From Nectonema munidae (Eukaryota; Nematomorpha; Nectonematoida; Nectonematidae): 64,000 nucleotides of DNA. Position numbers and translations under genes: made by a program. Below are positions 34,401 through 46,062 of this stretch, piece after piece (position 1 is the first letter of the stretch; each line of letters begins with the position of its first letter). The stretch lies in contig JAUIRK010000936.1 in NCBI GenBank assembly GCA_030549495.1, positions 496,001 to 560,000 on the forward strand, written 5' to 3'. The notes below the pieces were generated by a model. It made no database searches. It had not been told where the DNA came from and saw only the letters and a program-made list of their open reading frames with translations.

Positions 34401-37400
34401 GTTTTATGTATGTATACATATATTTTACTTTCAAATCAGTGAATGTGACTTGAAATATTGAAATTATGGGAATTGTGTTATATGGTGATAAAGTTAGTGG
34501 AATATATTCCCAAAAGTATATTTTATTTTAATCCCATAGTATAACGAGGAGACTTGAAAAAGGCTGGGATCTAGTTTTTTTGTCTTTTAGAAATTCTAAT
34601 TCCTTTTTTTATTTAGCGATTGGAATCAACATTCTGCTAACAACGACAGTTCAGATAAGAAATGTACACCTTTGATTCAAAAATTTGTTAATAATCTGGG
34701 ACCTTTGCCGCATGGTTGGGAACAAGGAAGGACAGAGCAGGGCGAAGTTTACTTCATTGATCATAATTCTAAACAGACTACCTGGTTTGATCCTAGAATA
34801 CGTAAGCTAAATGCTCATTTTAGTTCAAAAGAATCTATTTATGTTCTTTTTTTGTAAACACTACCTTCTGATTTGATTAAACTCATTTTCAAAAAACATA
34901 CTTAGGGAAGAAAAAATGTAGATAGTTTGATTTCCTTTTTTTAACATAATATATTAGATAATCATATGGTTCTAGGACAGTGATTCTCAACCTTTTTTCT
35001 CTTTGGAAAAATTTCGAAGGGGGAAATTTTTTTGTAGAACTCTTAATTTTTATCGTTTTATTTGGAAATAAGTAAGCCGTTCTTAATCACTATTTTTTAT
35101 TTGCTTAGGCAAATAATTTTATATAGTATATATTTTTAACTCTCGTTATCTATTAAAAATTAATTAAATTTAATTAAATCAAAAAAGTAGAAACTTTTGT
35201 TTGAAAAAATTTGTTATTTAGTGGGCGCCTTGAACTTTGAAGCTAAACTTGATATGTCAGTTTGGCTAGTCAGTTAGGCTCCAATGAAGTTGATGAGAAT
35301 CTTAAATCTCCGCTATCAATAATATTAAATCGATTTCGACTTTATGAATGCGACTGAACGTTTTGAAATAAATGATATTTTTATTACTTTTCGTATCAAT
35401 CGTTATTCAATGAGATATGAAGATGGGAACGCACTCGCATATAACTAACTGAGCCCTTTGTCATGATATATAATTATTTTCAATTTCAGAACTTTTCTTC
35501 AACAAAATTATTTTTTTAAAAATCAACATTCACTTTTTTTTAATATTGACCCTTTTCAAAATTTAGTGGACCTCCAATTTCAAATATTCCTATATGGAAC
35601 CCTATAAAAATATTGTGGTCCTTTTGGGAGTCCTCATGGACCACGTTAAGAAACACTGTTCTAGGACACAATACACTTGCGAAAAGCATATCAGACAATT
35701 CGTACCTGGAAACTGATATCTAGAAACACTCTCAACACATTTAATTATTTTTCTTAAAAGGTTTCAAACAGAGTGGAAAATATGAAGTGCAAAATGATGA
35801 AATGTATGAACAGGTGTAAGTAATTAGTATGTATCAACTATGATTCTTGCCACAAAATGCCTTTCTTAAAAGCGCTATCATGTGATCTGCGCTCAGTTCT
35901 CAATAATTTTCAGTTAATAAAATTGTATTAAAACTTAATTCATAGATTTCATTATTTAGTATGTCTATTTCTTTTGTAGATTTTATCATTTTGTATTCAA
36001 TATTTTGAAGGGTCTTTTAAAAAAATTAATACCTGTATCAGTTTTTGTAGATAGAAGTCTTCCATGTTGCACTAACACGTATCAAGTTGCAATGGAAACA
36101 AAAATCATAACTTAGTTCTATTCGGCCAAAAATGTCTATTCTGGATCATGAACATATTATTCTCCATTTTTTCGTCTTCTAATTTTATACTTCCGAAATT
36201 TCTTAAAATAATTTCTGACATTACTTGTGTCAAAAACATTAATCTTGTTCAGTAAAAAACAGTAACTAAGTACAAACAAAGTATAACAGTAATCTCGAGA
36301 TGATTGGGCTCAATGTTATAGAAAAATATTGAGAAAGCATTTGGTTACAAATTTATAACATTTTCAGTTGAAACACTCTTTTATGTTCTACCACTTTCAA
36401 AAAAAGTTGCTTCAAACGTACTTTTGTTTCATTATTGCAATGTACATTTTCATAAATCATGCTTTAAAATATATCTTTCTTAAGAACCTAAAAATAAACT
36501 AAAAAAAAATAAAAAAAAACCTTTTTAGTTTGAGTTGAGAGATGCTACAAAAAATTTTTAGTTTGAGAGACACTAAAAAATAAACTAAAAGTTCTTAGAA
36601 CCTAGCTTCAAACATACTCTTTTTTCATTATTGCCCTGTACATTTTCATAAATCATGCTTTAAAATATATCCTTCTTCAGAACTTAAAAAATAAACTAAA
36701 AAAATAAAAAAAACCTTTTTAGTTTGAGTTGAGAGACACTAAAAAAATCTTAAGTTTGAGAGATACTAAAAAATTAAAAAAAAACTAAAAGTTCTAAGAA
36801 GGCTTCAAGCGTACAATTCTTTTATTATTGCACTGTACCTTTTCATATATCATGGTTTAATATATCTCTCTTGTATTCCATTTCGTGATGTAGCGAAAAG
36901 TGTGCAACGAAAAATGTGGCTTGAGAGACAAGAAGAATCTAAGATGCAGCAACTTCACCAACAGCAATCCTTTCCAAATGAATCTCAGCTCTCATCCTCC
37001 ATTTCACCAAACTTTCCCTTCCATCAACCGAGAAGCAATAATCAAAAGCTCAAAGGTGAACAGCCACTCCTCGTTCACTTCTCAAGTTCGGTAGCGTCCA
37101 CAACTGACCAATGCAATTCCCACTTGCTTCCTCCTTGCGTATTATTTGCATCACATTTGGCCACAACTCCATCAACTTTTTGCGCACCTCAGGGAATAGC
37201 TTTTTTTATTTTACAGGCACCTAATCTGCCTTCTTTATTTAAAAACAAAGAGAGAGAAAGATGATATCTTCAAAAATGATATACTTACCATGAGTGGCGT
37301 ATTCACAAAATTATTTTACAGGGCGACTTTAAAATAATCATTATAACTAGGTGGTTATTATTAACCCATTAAGTACCATAGAAATCAGACGATATCTAAA

Positions 37401-40400
37401 AAAAACGCAGACGATTTATATTCAAAGTCATTGAAAAAAGCAGACGAAGATGAAATTACTTATGTTCCGAAATGGGAGCATTGGGACTTAATGGTTTAAA
37501 GAAGTTGGACTTTTTAAAGGTAATTCGTATTACGTTTAATTATATTTACAAAAATATAAAAGATCGCTACTTCATTTAAAGAAATTCTAAAATACGTCAC
37601 GCTTACTATTCAACTAGATAGACTTGATAATAGTGCTCTCATTTGGGCAGAACTAGACATCTTTTAGTACTAAAGTCCGTTTGTTTGCGTATTTGAGTAC
37701 GAGTGTCAATATATACTATGGACTTCTTATTATTTTCTTCACCATGTACCTTTTTCACAGATTATTTTATATTAGGTGTCCTCTGAATCACTCAAAGTTT
37801 AAATTTTAAGTTTAATTTCAATAAACGAAATTCCTTGTAATTTGTTGTCTTTTTACAATCCATATTTTCAAAAAAATCATCTAGCCAATTTTTTTCAACT
37901 TTTTAACAATCTTTTAGTGAGTCGGAACAAGTAAATCCATAGTGGTGGATTTCGAATATAATGTACAAACCACATGGAGTACGTACATTTTAAATCATCT
38001 TATACTTTTATTAACTACTTTGGTTTTCATTTATTTGTTACCTAAAACTTTTGCTAGTATGTTTTTTAATGGGCATAATGCATGCAAATGTCCACTATTC
38101 CACGCAAGAAGCGTTATTGCAATTTAGTCCTGACACCTCCTTGACTTCAAAAATGTAAATATATTCTAAATTGTTGTTCACTTCTTTCTTCCCTCTTAAA
38201 CCTGGCAAACTTGGCAAGTGTCTTCGCCTTCTTCTTCACTTTTTACCAATTTAAAGATATATAGAAAAATGGGCTTCAATCAAGAAACCATATTCCATGT
38301 TTCAGTACCACAGCCTACTTTTCACAGTGCTGTTCTATTGTGTGCATAACAGCCAACTGAAAGCCAGTTTTTGTTTGTGCATCCATGAGTGGCAAACTTA
38401 TTAATCTACGATCCCTTTTGGGAATTTCCGATTCTCATCGACCCTTAATGTTGATGTCAAAAGAATTAATTATCATAATTAAGTTATAAAAATTCAATAC
38501 CAAAAGCTTTTATGTTTTAACATATGAGAAAATAAATGAAGCATTTTAATTGCATTTTAATAATATTTTGATATCGACTCCCTTTCAACCATAAAAAGTA
38601 CTATAGATACCTGGGATGTCGATATCGACCCCTTTGGGATCCCTGTTTGAGAGCGTTAAAGAATGACCCGTCTAAGTGATAGCGCGCACCAGTAAAAAGT
38701 CAAGCGGCTCCAGCTATGCATGGATTTGGAAATACCTATTTCTTTATATTTATTAACTATCAAAGCTTCTTTATTTTTCTGGATCATAAACTTGAGGAAA
38801 GCTTAGAAGAAGGAATATGGCATAATAGTTGTATATTTTGAAAAATACAGGGCAAATTTCTATTCATATTCTCAATTAGCCGTTAACATATCTACAATTA
38901 ATTTATTTCAAAATCGCTCTATAAAATAAATATTTCTTTTATTGTTTTTACATTCAAAAGACACTCAAATTAAGATAATTCATTTGTGTCTTTTTCTCCT
39001 TTGCATTAAAATAATATCCCACCTGAAATAATCCTCTCTGTGTGAAATAGCATCTTCTCCATAAACCTGTTTTTATAGGTGATAAATATTTATAACTTTT
39101 TTGCGTCCAGATGTCAGCACTTTTACATATTTTTAAACCTTTGCTCAAACTAATTGCGTTATCTAGTATGTTTTTATTTAGATTGGATTTTTTCCGTAAA
39201 ATATTTCTACTTTTTTTACTGTCCTGGAATAAGTCTTTATTTTTTAATTTCATTTTCAGCGAGGCGAGAATAACAACAAGTCAAAATCGATAGGAGTAGA
39301 AGAAGGTAATCAAGAGTTCCTTCCTTTCTGCTATGAAAATGTCGATGATAACGAAAGAAAAATCCATTTATCTCCATCGACCAATCAATGTCAAGGATAT
39401 ATTCAAGAATCTTTTTTACCTGAAAATTCTTTTAACCAGCACCACCATCTCTACAATACCCCGAGCATTCAGTCTTCATATAATAGCAACAATGATGGAA
39501 TGACCAACTACCACTCGATAAGTAACAGCAGTAAATGCATTTTCAATTCTGCTCCTTATTTATCATTCTTACTATTATTATTTTTGTCGAAAAATGGGTG
39601 TAAGGCGAACTTGAAACTATTTGTTTATAACTGGAAATTATAAGTTCACTTCTATTAAAAAATAAAAAAAATCTTAAAATTATCTCAAGTAAATAAAGAT
39701 CATCAAAGCTAACCGTTGTTGGATAGTTGGTTGATGCTCACGCACAGCTACTAAACGTCAGTTCAAACCTCATGACGAGAACCTCAAAAATTTTCAAATA
39801 AGGTTTGAACGCACAAAGTGGAGCAATGAGGATTCAATAGCCGAAACCTGCGTTCCACATAGTGCACGGTTAATGATGATGATCGAATATAAGTGAACTA
39901 CATTATTACAATACGTATACTTGTTTATAGCTTGACATTTCTGCTAGTAAGATACAAAAAGAGGATAATCTGAAGGTATTATTGTCTTCTTAAATCGTAA
40001 GCACGTATTTGTGTTTTTTCCTCCACATAAAGTATTCCTTCTAAAAAGGGTTTGATAATTTCTGTTTTTTTTCATTTTGAGGATAGCTTATCTGCATCCT
40101 TGTTGTAAAAGAGAGATCTTTAAATTTTAAAGGATAGTGAAAGCGATGAATTTTTTCATATTTTTAGAAAAAGATTTTCAAATTCTTGAACAGTAGAAAG
40201 AGCATTTTTTTTATGATCCCTATGGGACTGGCCCTTTTTGATATCAGTAAACGCGTTTTAACAATTAAGCAGCGCAGATATAATTTTAAAAATAGCGTGG
40301 TTAAATACTTGGCCATCTTTATCTCTAATTGTTTGAAAATAAAAAAGATTAAATAATGCAAATAATATGAAATATTTTATTCCAGGGGCCGGCAACCTTT

Positions 40401-43400
40401 TTAGAATGAGCCTCAGGTGAGACTTTTGACAGCACACTGCGGCAGGTTCACCTCAAAGGTTATGATGTAAACATCGATATCTGTCGCTAGACTGTCTTTG
40501 TCTTGCCGTATCCATTTGACGTCGTTTAGGTGCATAGTGATGTCTATGAGCAAGGCTAGGGCGAACTAGCCATCCCAGTTAGGAGAATTGTTCAGTGTTT
40601 GGAAGGTTTTTTTGACGAAGGAAGTTGGCGATCTCCTGCTGTCTTGTAGTGAAGCAGCGCCTTTTTCCCTAGTCATTGCTGGCGCACCGTCAATTGTCAG
40701 ACAGTCAAGATGGCAGAGGTCCAAAAATATATTTTCCAGTCGTGGGACAAGTTGGAGAAACAAGAGTTTTGAGGCCAACTGGGCCGTGTCATTTGCGTCG
40801 GTACTCTCTTTAAAACAAGGGATAAGGCAACATCCTGCGATCACCTTCCCCGTCTCAACAGTCTGCTTCCGAAAAAACGAACTTCTTTTCTACAAGCTAC
40901 CTAACAGTGTAACAATAGTGTCTTTACTCTCAGTTGTAGACATCGAGACAAAGTTTGATGATCCGTGTTCTGTTTACCAGTAGCGGCGCATGTTGTATTC
41001 CTTCATGATAGCCACTGGGCATATCCAAAACTCTCTATGAAAATTTCCATTCGGAGTTAATGGCTAGACGCTCAAAGTCCACTTATTTTCTTAACAAGCA
41101 GGATTTCAGACAAGATTGTAGAACGAAAGTGAGATTTAATAAGATTTCATTGATAAAGCTATAAATATATAAATCAATAAAAGTATGCTTTCAAGCTTCT
41201 AAACATATTCTACTTCATTAATATTAATGTCTCTTGATTATAATGAATAAAACACACATTATATTTTCTATGAATAAAATCATAAGGAAAGAGACGCTGT
41301 TTCTGGTGGGAAATATGTACATGATCTAATAATGGTATGTAATCTTTGCGCAGATGAAAAATTTTGTTGCAATTGAGTTTTCTGCAGAAGCTTGGTGAGC
41401 CGAGTTATTAACAAGTTAGCGGGCTGGTTCTGGAAGTAAGAACTCTTTGATTATAATCATAGTTTTAAGTTTTATGATGTATTATTTGTGATTACCCTAT
41501 TCTTTTATACTTCATGAAAATGTAAAATTATTCATTTCTGATGGTAGGAGTAAGAACCTAATTAATACTTTTTATGTAAAAGCGTATTTTTTTAAATTCC
41601 TTTTCAAGAAGGTCTGCAATTTTCGCATATTGATATATTCAAGCGAAAAGATTTATATATCTAAATTTTTTTAAAAAGAAACAAGTAGTGGTTGTGTGAT
41701 ATCTGATATTTAATTTAAGTAAATCAATAATTTTTGACATTGGTCTAAAATTTTAAACATAAACTGATATTATAAGTCATTCAAATTTGTTACCAATTAT
41801 TCTTAATTGAATCCTAAAGTCAGATAAGCATTACCAAAGATTATAAATTAAGGTTTATCTAATTCTGTGAAAATAAGATAATTTTGTCATTATTTTTCCG
41901 CCTCCTCTCTTAAAGCTTTTCCGCGATTTTTTTCTTCATAGATCAAGTAACCAAAATTTGAGGCACGATTTTTCAATGCGGACAAGATGAAGTACTTTTT
42001 ATGACTAGGTTCAGTTTTTCAAGTTGAGAGTAAAGGTTGTACTATGCAGCATATTGTTACCAATCTTGTATTTTCTAAATATTTTCAACAAAAATTTTTT
42101 GTATTAGAATTGGAAGCGATAAAAACTGCTAATGCGCATGCTCTTAACAACTTTGAAGATACGAAAATGGCGTCAAACGTTGAACACCACCATTCTTTAA
42201 ATTCTTCAGTAATGGATATGGATAATGATTTCGTCATTTCCAATGATAAAAAGGGCGTAAGCTTATATTTAAGTATTTGTATGAATATGGTTTAAGTAAG
42301 ATTTTTTCTCACCACTTCTTTGTTAATTCTGCCCCTTCTGAACTATTTGTTTATACGTCTGTAATTCTTTGGAATAGTTTGAATCATTTTATATATATAT
42401 TATTTTTGTATGAATAGGTTCTCTTCAAGATATGTTTAAAATTGCGGATATCAGACTCATATAAACTAAATTGCAAAGATATTACGTCATCTTAATTTAG
42501 GAATTAGGATTTGTAATCTCTATCTTCTGGACCGGCTTTTTCTCAAATGACCTTCAACTCCTCAAAATATGTTGTTCAGTATATCTATTGCTGTCTTTAT
42601 TCGTGTGTACTTAAATGTAGATTTTCTTTTTTGTTCTTCATCCAGATTGTAATTTTAATTTTTGTTCTTTCGCATGAGATTGTTGAAATTTACTGTACTG
42701 AAATATGGTGCACTATAATTGTGTAACCGAAAGCCTAAGATTTTGCTGCAGAAAACTCTCATTTCAGAGAGCTACAAAATGTGCGTCAAATCCTCATAAA
42801 GGTAGGTAAATGTAGTCTGAGATCTGCATGATGTCCAATGTGCATTTAGTTTAAACCATATCCTAAAACGCAAATTCTGTTAAATGTTTGTAAAGCCGTC
42901 TTAATTTTACAGTAAGCACGGCCGGCCTAACTGCTTAGGGTCATAGTAAATTCGATTTATTGCGATCAGCTTATTCTTTGGGATCAAATTAAAATTTTAT
43001 TTCCATATAGAATTTTGGGACTTAGTATGATTCCTACCAGTATATTACTGGTAACCGCACAAATGCCCATTTAATCTTTTGCAGGACGGAAAAATGTCTG
43101 ATGTTTATATTGATAAAGTGAATCAACTTTGTATAGTATATACAATATATACAAAACAATTTAATGATTATATTATCCAGACTTCACCTTTGTATGATTT
43201 GAATGATGTTTGTCTTGATTGATTAATATTTATATTTAACAACCAAACCCTCTTGCCGCTTTCGTAAAATTACTTTTGGCGACATCTCGTATCCAAGCCA
43301 CAAAAAATTTGACTTAAAACTTGGCCGGGTCCCTTCTGCATCGGTCCTTGTTGATTCGATGTCAAGAAGCCATCGAACTCCTAAGAATATAGGATTCGTT

Positions 43401-44094
43401 TTTCGAGCTTAACCCTTACAAATGTTTTCAGCGTACCTGGTAACGAACATGGCGTCATCTACTGCAATTTCGAAATTTGTGTGGTCTATGAGTGTCGCTA
43501 GATCAAAATTGAGAACAGTATTTTTGCACTTTCATCTGAAAAAGGAAACCTCAAAAGTATTCCGAGCTAATTTTCCTAAGAAAGAGGACATTTTTAAGGT
43601 TTTTATCTAACAACATACGATGTTCTATTTCGAAACGCTATTAAAAAGGCTCAAATTTCTCACATATATGGGACATATTTTGAAGTGTGATACAAACAGG
43701 ATAGCTGAATCACTATTTGTTTTTATTGGCTTTGATGAATTGATTTTTGTGGAAAGACAGATATCAGGATTATATGAATGGAATAAAAATATAACAACCA
43801 TTACGCTAACAACAATGTGTAATGATAATAATTATTGGCGCAGTATAATACTATTCCATTTTATCGAAATTTATATTTTTAAAATCTTCATCAACTTTTA
43901 TCAATCAGCTTAAATGGTTTTCCTTATTTCTAAGCAAGCAAAGTATCCCTGGTTCTTTTTCACTTTATTATTGCGCGTATATTCCTTACTCATACTAATA
44001 TGCTTCGTACTTTTTACAGGTATCCAGTTTTCAGTTAGATGACTCTAGGACAATAAATGATTCTTATAAATCAGATTTACTCACTTGGCTTTAA
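28460..44094 (+). CDS. yki: Yorkie/YAP transcriptional coactivator, six exons
   Basis: Hippo-pathway effector that binds TEAD/Scalloped in the nucleus and is retained in the cytoplasm by Lats phosphorylation and 14-3-3. Exons 28460-28965, 34617-34801, 36894-37090, 39260-39530, 42108-42256 and 44020-44094 are phase-compatible at every junction and give 460 residues. The exon-3 end is the least certain; 37138 also works. Residues 24-35 ([12 protein letters not shown]) and 53-69 ([17 protein letters not shown]) form the TEAD-binding helix and loop. HSRAHSSP at 95-102 is the Lats/14-3-3 site (human Ser127). RRQASYD at 135 resembles the second YAP site. One WW domain covers about 196-229 (LPHGWEQ...TTWFDPR), most like WW2. 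Exon 3 starts with a charged, Gln-rich helix. The C-terminus is SDLLTWL, the YAP PDZ-binding motif, which I recall as absent from Drosophila Yki. Confidence 0.95.
29360..29555. mobile_element. Probable DNA-transposon relic in Yorkie intron 1
   Basis: A less AT-rich patch with GGCGTTCAAATATGGTGTCA and GACCCCCTTTCCCCCC on one side and TTTGTGAACGATCCCTTTT on the other. It resembles widespread arthropod MITEs that end in GGG-TTCACAAA, but I cannot define its boundaries. Confidence 0.3.
30540..31551 (+). pseudogene. Decayed hAT transposase, C-terminal half, in Yorkie intron 1
   Basis: Reads [18 protein letters not shown] (the RWLS-GK block) and, after several stops, [20 protein letters not shown] and [15 protein letters not shown]. 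These are the SYLCE-GFS...KTKYRNRL and L..ALS.I.PR blocks of the SCAND3/ZBED hAT dimerisation domain. A terminus GGTTAAGAACCACTG at 31537-31551 fits a hAT 3' end. The 5' part is lost or unrecognisable. CAGGCGTCTACAACC at 29834 could be its 5' end, but the flanking 8-mers do not match. Confidence 0.8.
31781..31866 (-). mobile_element. Pogo/Tigger-like terminal fragment
   Basis: On the minus strand this reads ACAATCAACCTCCCCTATTC, then GCGGGGGTTAGGTTCCAAGA and GGAAAACCGCGAATACACAC. This is the familiar terminal sequence of pogo/Tigger elements and their MITEs, and it is preceded by TA. The other terminus was not found, so it is likely a truncated copy. Confidence 0.5.
31867..34128. other. Yorkie intron 1, remainder, nothing confident
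   Basis: I read this stretch for a second WW-domain exon (Pro-Gly-Trp start, TTxWxDP end) and found none. Frames at 31835-32155 and 32327-32641 lack family features. Confidence 0.45.
34129..34204. repeat. Direct tandem duplication, 2 x 38 bp
   Basis: ACCTTAAAGTCAAGAAATGG followed by GTTTGAAAAAATTTGTTA at 34129-34166 is repeated immediately at 34167-34204 with a single difference (G to T). It lies about 410 bp upstream of the Yorkie WW exon. Confidence 0.9.
34978..35658. mobile_element. hAT element, 681 bp, TSD TTCTAGGA, in a Yorkie intron
   Basis: Ends CAGTGATTCTCAACC and (reverse complement of the right end) CAGTGTTTCTTAACGTGG lie between perfect 8-bp duplications TTCTAGGA (34970-34977 and 35659-35666). 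No ORF: a non-autonomous copy. The termini match those of the hAT relics at 31551, 51174 and 54290, so one family may have mobilised all of them. Confidence 0.85.
36409..36867. repeat. Tandem repeat, about 196-bp unit, 2.3 copies
   Basis: GCTTCAAACGTACTTTTGTT with TTCATAAATCATGCTTTAAA starts at 36409 and recurs at 36605 and 36802. Each full unit also holds a CCTTTTTAGTTTGAGTTGAG block. The array ends about 27 bp before the acceptor of Yorkie exon 3 (36894), so the splice-acceptor region is embedded in repeat. Confidence 0.85.
37361..37499. mobile_element. TTAA-type MITE (CAGACGA family), copy 1
   Basis: TTAACCCATTAAG at the left and, degenerate, CTTAATGGTTTAA at the right. Three direct CAGACGA motifs lie inside, separated by AAAAAACG and by TTTATATTCAAAGTCATTGA. 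The TTAA plus CCC terminus is diagnostic of piggyBac-type transposition. It lies in the Yorkie intron after exon 3. Confidence 0.8.
37500..39259. other. Yorkie intron 3, remainder
   Basis: No gene found. At 38400-38660 two patches share GATCCC and TCGACCC elements in partly inverted order (GATATCGACCCCTTTGGGAT) and may be a decayed element. Boundaries are not resolvable. Confidence 0.35.
39700..39895 (+). repeat. Candidate tRNA-derived SINE
   Basis: An A-box-like TGGATAGTTGG at 39720-39730 and a B-box-like AGTTCAAACCT at 39760-39770 lie 40 bp apart, the spacing in tRNA genes. The downstream body ends in a GATGATGATGATCG simple tail at about 39883. No tRNA cloverleaf with an anticodon arm could be folded convincingly, so this is a SINE rather than a tRNA gene. 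It lies in Yorkie intron 4. Confidence 0.45.
40384..41040 (-). pseudogene. Decayed hAT transposase, GTF2IRD2/SCAND3-like, with 3' terminus
   Basis: The minus-strand frame 40566-40844 reads [15 protein letters not shown] and [14 protein letters not shown], the two catalytic-Asp blocks (DESTDV.DTAQL and TDGAPAMTG) of this hAT group. After a frameshift, [20 protein letters not shown] matches the D...HLN.LN..LQGKD block. It is much too short to be complete: an internal deletion has joined distant parts. The minus-strand 3' end GGTTGCCGGCCCCTG at 40384-40398 looks like a hAT terminus. It lies inside a Yorkie intron. Confidence 0.85.
41105..41440. repeat. Dispersed repeat family S, copy 1
   Basis: Blocks AAAAGTATGC, AAACATATTCT, ATTAATGTCTCTT, TTTTCTATGAATAAAATCAT, AAGGAAAGAGACGCTGT and GTAATCTTTGCGC recur in the same order at 61130-61470. 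A plus frame after ATGAATAAAAT reads ICNLCAD in both copies, but no family is recognised. Confidence 0.55.
41441..42107. other. Yorkie intron, nothing identified
   Basis: A/T-rich intron DNA ending in the pyrimidine-rich acceptor of exon 5 at 42107. Confidence 0.45.
42257..44019. other. Last Yorkie intron, nothing identified
   Basis: A slightly less AT-rich region at 43250-43420 has no recognisable product. Frames at 43422-43610 and 43620-43913 lack family features. Confidence 0.4.
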
Positions 44095-44953
44095 CGCAAC
44101 AATTTCTTCATTCTCCTTCCACACCTTAAATATTCTGTAGTCACAGCAACATGTTTGCCTATGGCAACACATGATATCATTTGTTATTTCACGTTATTCT
44201 ACAATATTTTAATTTTTTTATTCTGAAGATCTCTCCTCTTAAATTCTATGTTATATGATGTAACATATTTTTTCTTTTATATTTACTTTTTTCATTTATA
44301 AAATAATATACTACAGAAGTGATTTTATTTGACTTGTTTTTTATAATAAACTTAATATTTAAACCTGTTAAGATTCACGGTTGACATATGTTAACCAAAA
44401 TAAATTTTTTATTTTAATAATTTAACACCATTCTGTCCAAATTGTAGCATGCAGGTCACAACATTGCTCTGAGTATTGTCAAATGCAGCTTGCGGTCTCT
44501 TTTGAAAGATTGTGCATTTTTGAATCTTTACATGAGTTATTCAAATTACGCATATATACACATTTTTTTACTTATTTTAGGATTGATACTCATGTTTTAT
44601 GTGAAAAATTATATTGATTAGTTGTTTAATAAATATTAATAATAATATTAAATTGGTAGAAAACAAAATATGGCCGATATTTTTTTCTGAGTGCGGCCTG
44701 CGTCAAAAAAGCTCGGGCAACCCTGACATAACAAGTGTTAAACTTTGGATTTTAAGGGATACGGTAGGTTTCAAGTTGTTATTATTATTAGGACAGAGGC
44801 GCGTACTTTAAGTGCTATGTTATATGATAACATGTAGTTATGGAATTATTTCTGATAAATTATTTTATTGTTCAGATAAAAATGTATTGAATAACATTTG
44901 AACTAATTTAAATTCACTTTTTTATGAAGAAAAAAGTAATCTAGTGTGACACC
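44095..44953. other. Downstream of Yorkie, no gene seen
   Basis: Probable 3' UTR followed by A/T-rich DNA. A string GCTCGGGCAACCCTG ends at about 44725 and resembles a hAT right terminus, but no partner or duplication was found. Confidence 0.4.
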
Positions 44954-45514
44954 CAGAGCTGGTGCTAGAAATTTTGGGGCCAACTAGATAACTAATAGCG
45001 GGGACCTTATTCTTTAAGAGTAAAAACATTTGTATGGCATCTTTTGTGTAATATGCCTATTCTTAAGAAGAAATTTAAAAAAACAGTTAATCTTTGATAT
45101 ATAACTTACTGATAATAGTCTGAAACAAACAAAACATATCTATAAAATAAATAAAACCAATTGTGAAACACCTTGGTTTTAAAATTTCAACTGAGACCTA
45201 TGCTTAAAATCAGTCTAAAATTATACCGATTTTTGATATAATAATACCAAAATTATTAATTAATATTTAAAACAATTATAAGAAAATATGTTAAACGAAA
45301 ATGACAAATATTTTGCTACTTGATATTTATTGGCTCAGATCAGTTTGAAAACCTATCAAAAAGTATCGCCATCTTAAAAAGAGCATAAAAGAAAAAAAAT
45401 ATTAAAAATTTTTTTTGTTAATATAGTATGCATGAAATGAGTTAAATAATATCAGAAATAAGACACGTGGGACATATTTTTAAAATGGGTCAAATAGTCT
45501 TAAAACCGGCCCTG
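44954..45514. mobile_element. hAT element, 561 bp, TSD GTGACACC
   Basis: Ends CAGAGCTGGTGCTAG and (reverse complement of right) CAGGGCCGGTTTTAAG lie between perfect 8-bp duplications GTGACACC (44946-44953 and 45515-45522). No ORF, so it is non-autonomous. Confidence 0.8.
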
Positions 45515-45923
45515 GTGACACCCATAGAGAAGTATGTGTTGTATTAACTCATATCGCCTACAAGTCAAATTTCTATGAACAGCATTGATTACATATAAGA
45601 TTGGCGGATATATCTGTGCAAGTTTACTTTCAACCGTTTGATTGTGCTTTTAAATCATTTAAAGCCTTCTAAAATCATTAATAATGTCTTTGAATTTGAG
45701 AGTGAAGTAAATTTTATCGAATGATAAGCGTTAATATTAACGTTTTTAGATGTGTAAACCCGGGAACATCAGAGATAAATGCGCTCCTTAGATCAATGTT
45801 ATTTCCTTCTTACACTAGAATAATTTATTTGTATATTACATCCAAGGCTGAGGAATCGGAGATTTTAAATGGATCGGAGTCAGTATCTAATAAAATTTAG
45901 GAGTTTGTTTATTTTCAAGTATT

Positions 45924-46062
45924 TTAACCCATTTAAGACCAAGCAAAACAGACGATATTTAAAAAAAACGCAGACGATTTATATTCAAAGTCATTGAAAA
46001 AAGCAGACGAAGATGAAATTACTTATGTTCCAAAATAGGAACATTGGTCGTAAATGGGTTAA
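45924..46062. mobile_element. TTAA-type MITE (CAGACGA family), copy 2
   Basis: 139 bp between TTAA repeats, with termini TTAACCCATTTAAGACC and, reversed, TTAACCCATTTACGACC. The internal sequence is nearly the same as copy 1 (three CAGACGA direct repeats). Confidence 0.85.

Noticed and set aside
39720-39790. Genuine tRNA gene
   Set aside because: A- and B-box spacing fits, but no acceptor stem or anticodon arm could be formed; a SINE is more likely.
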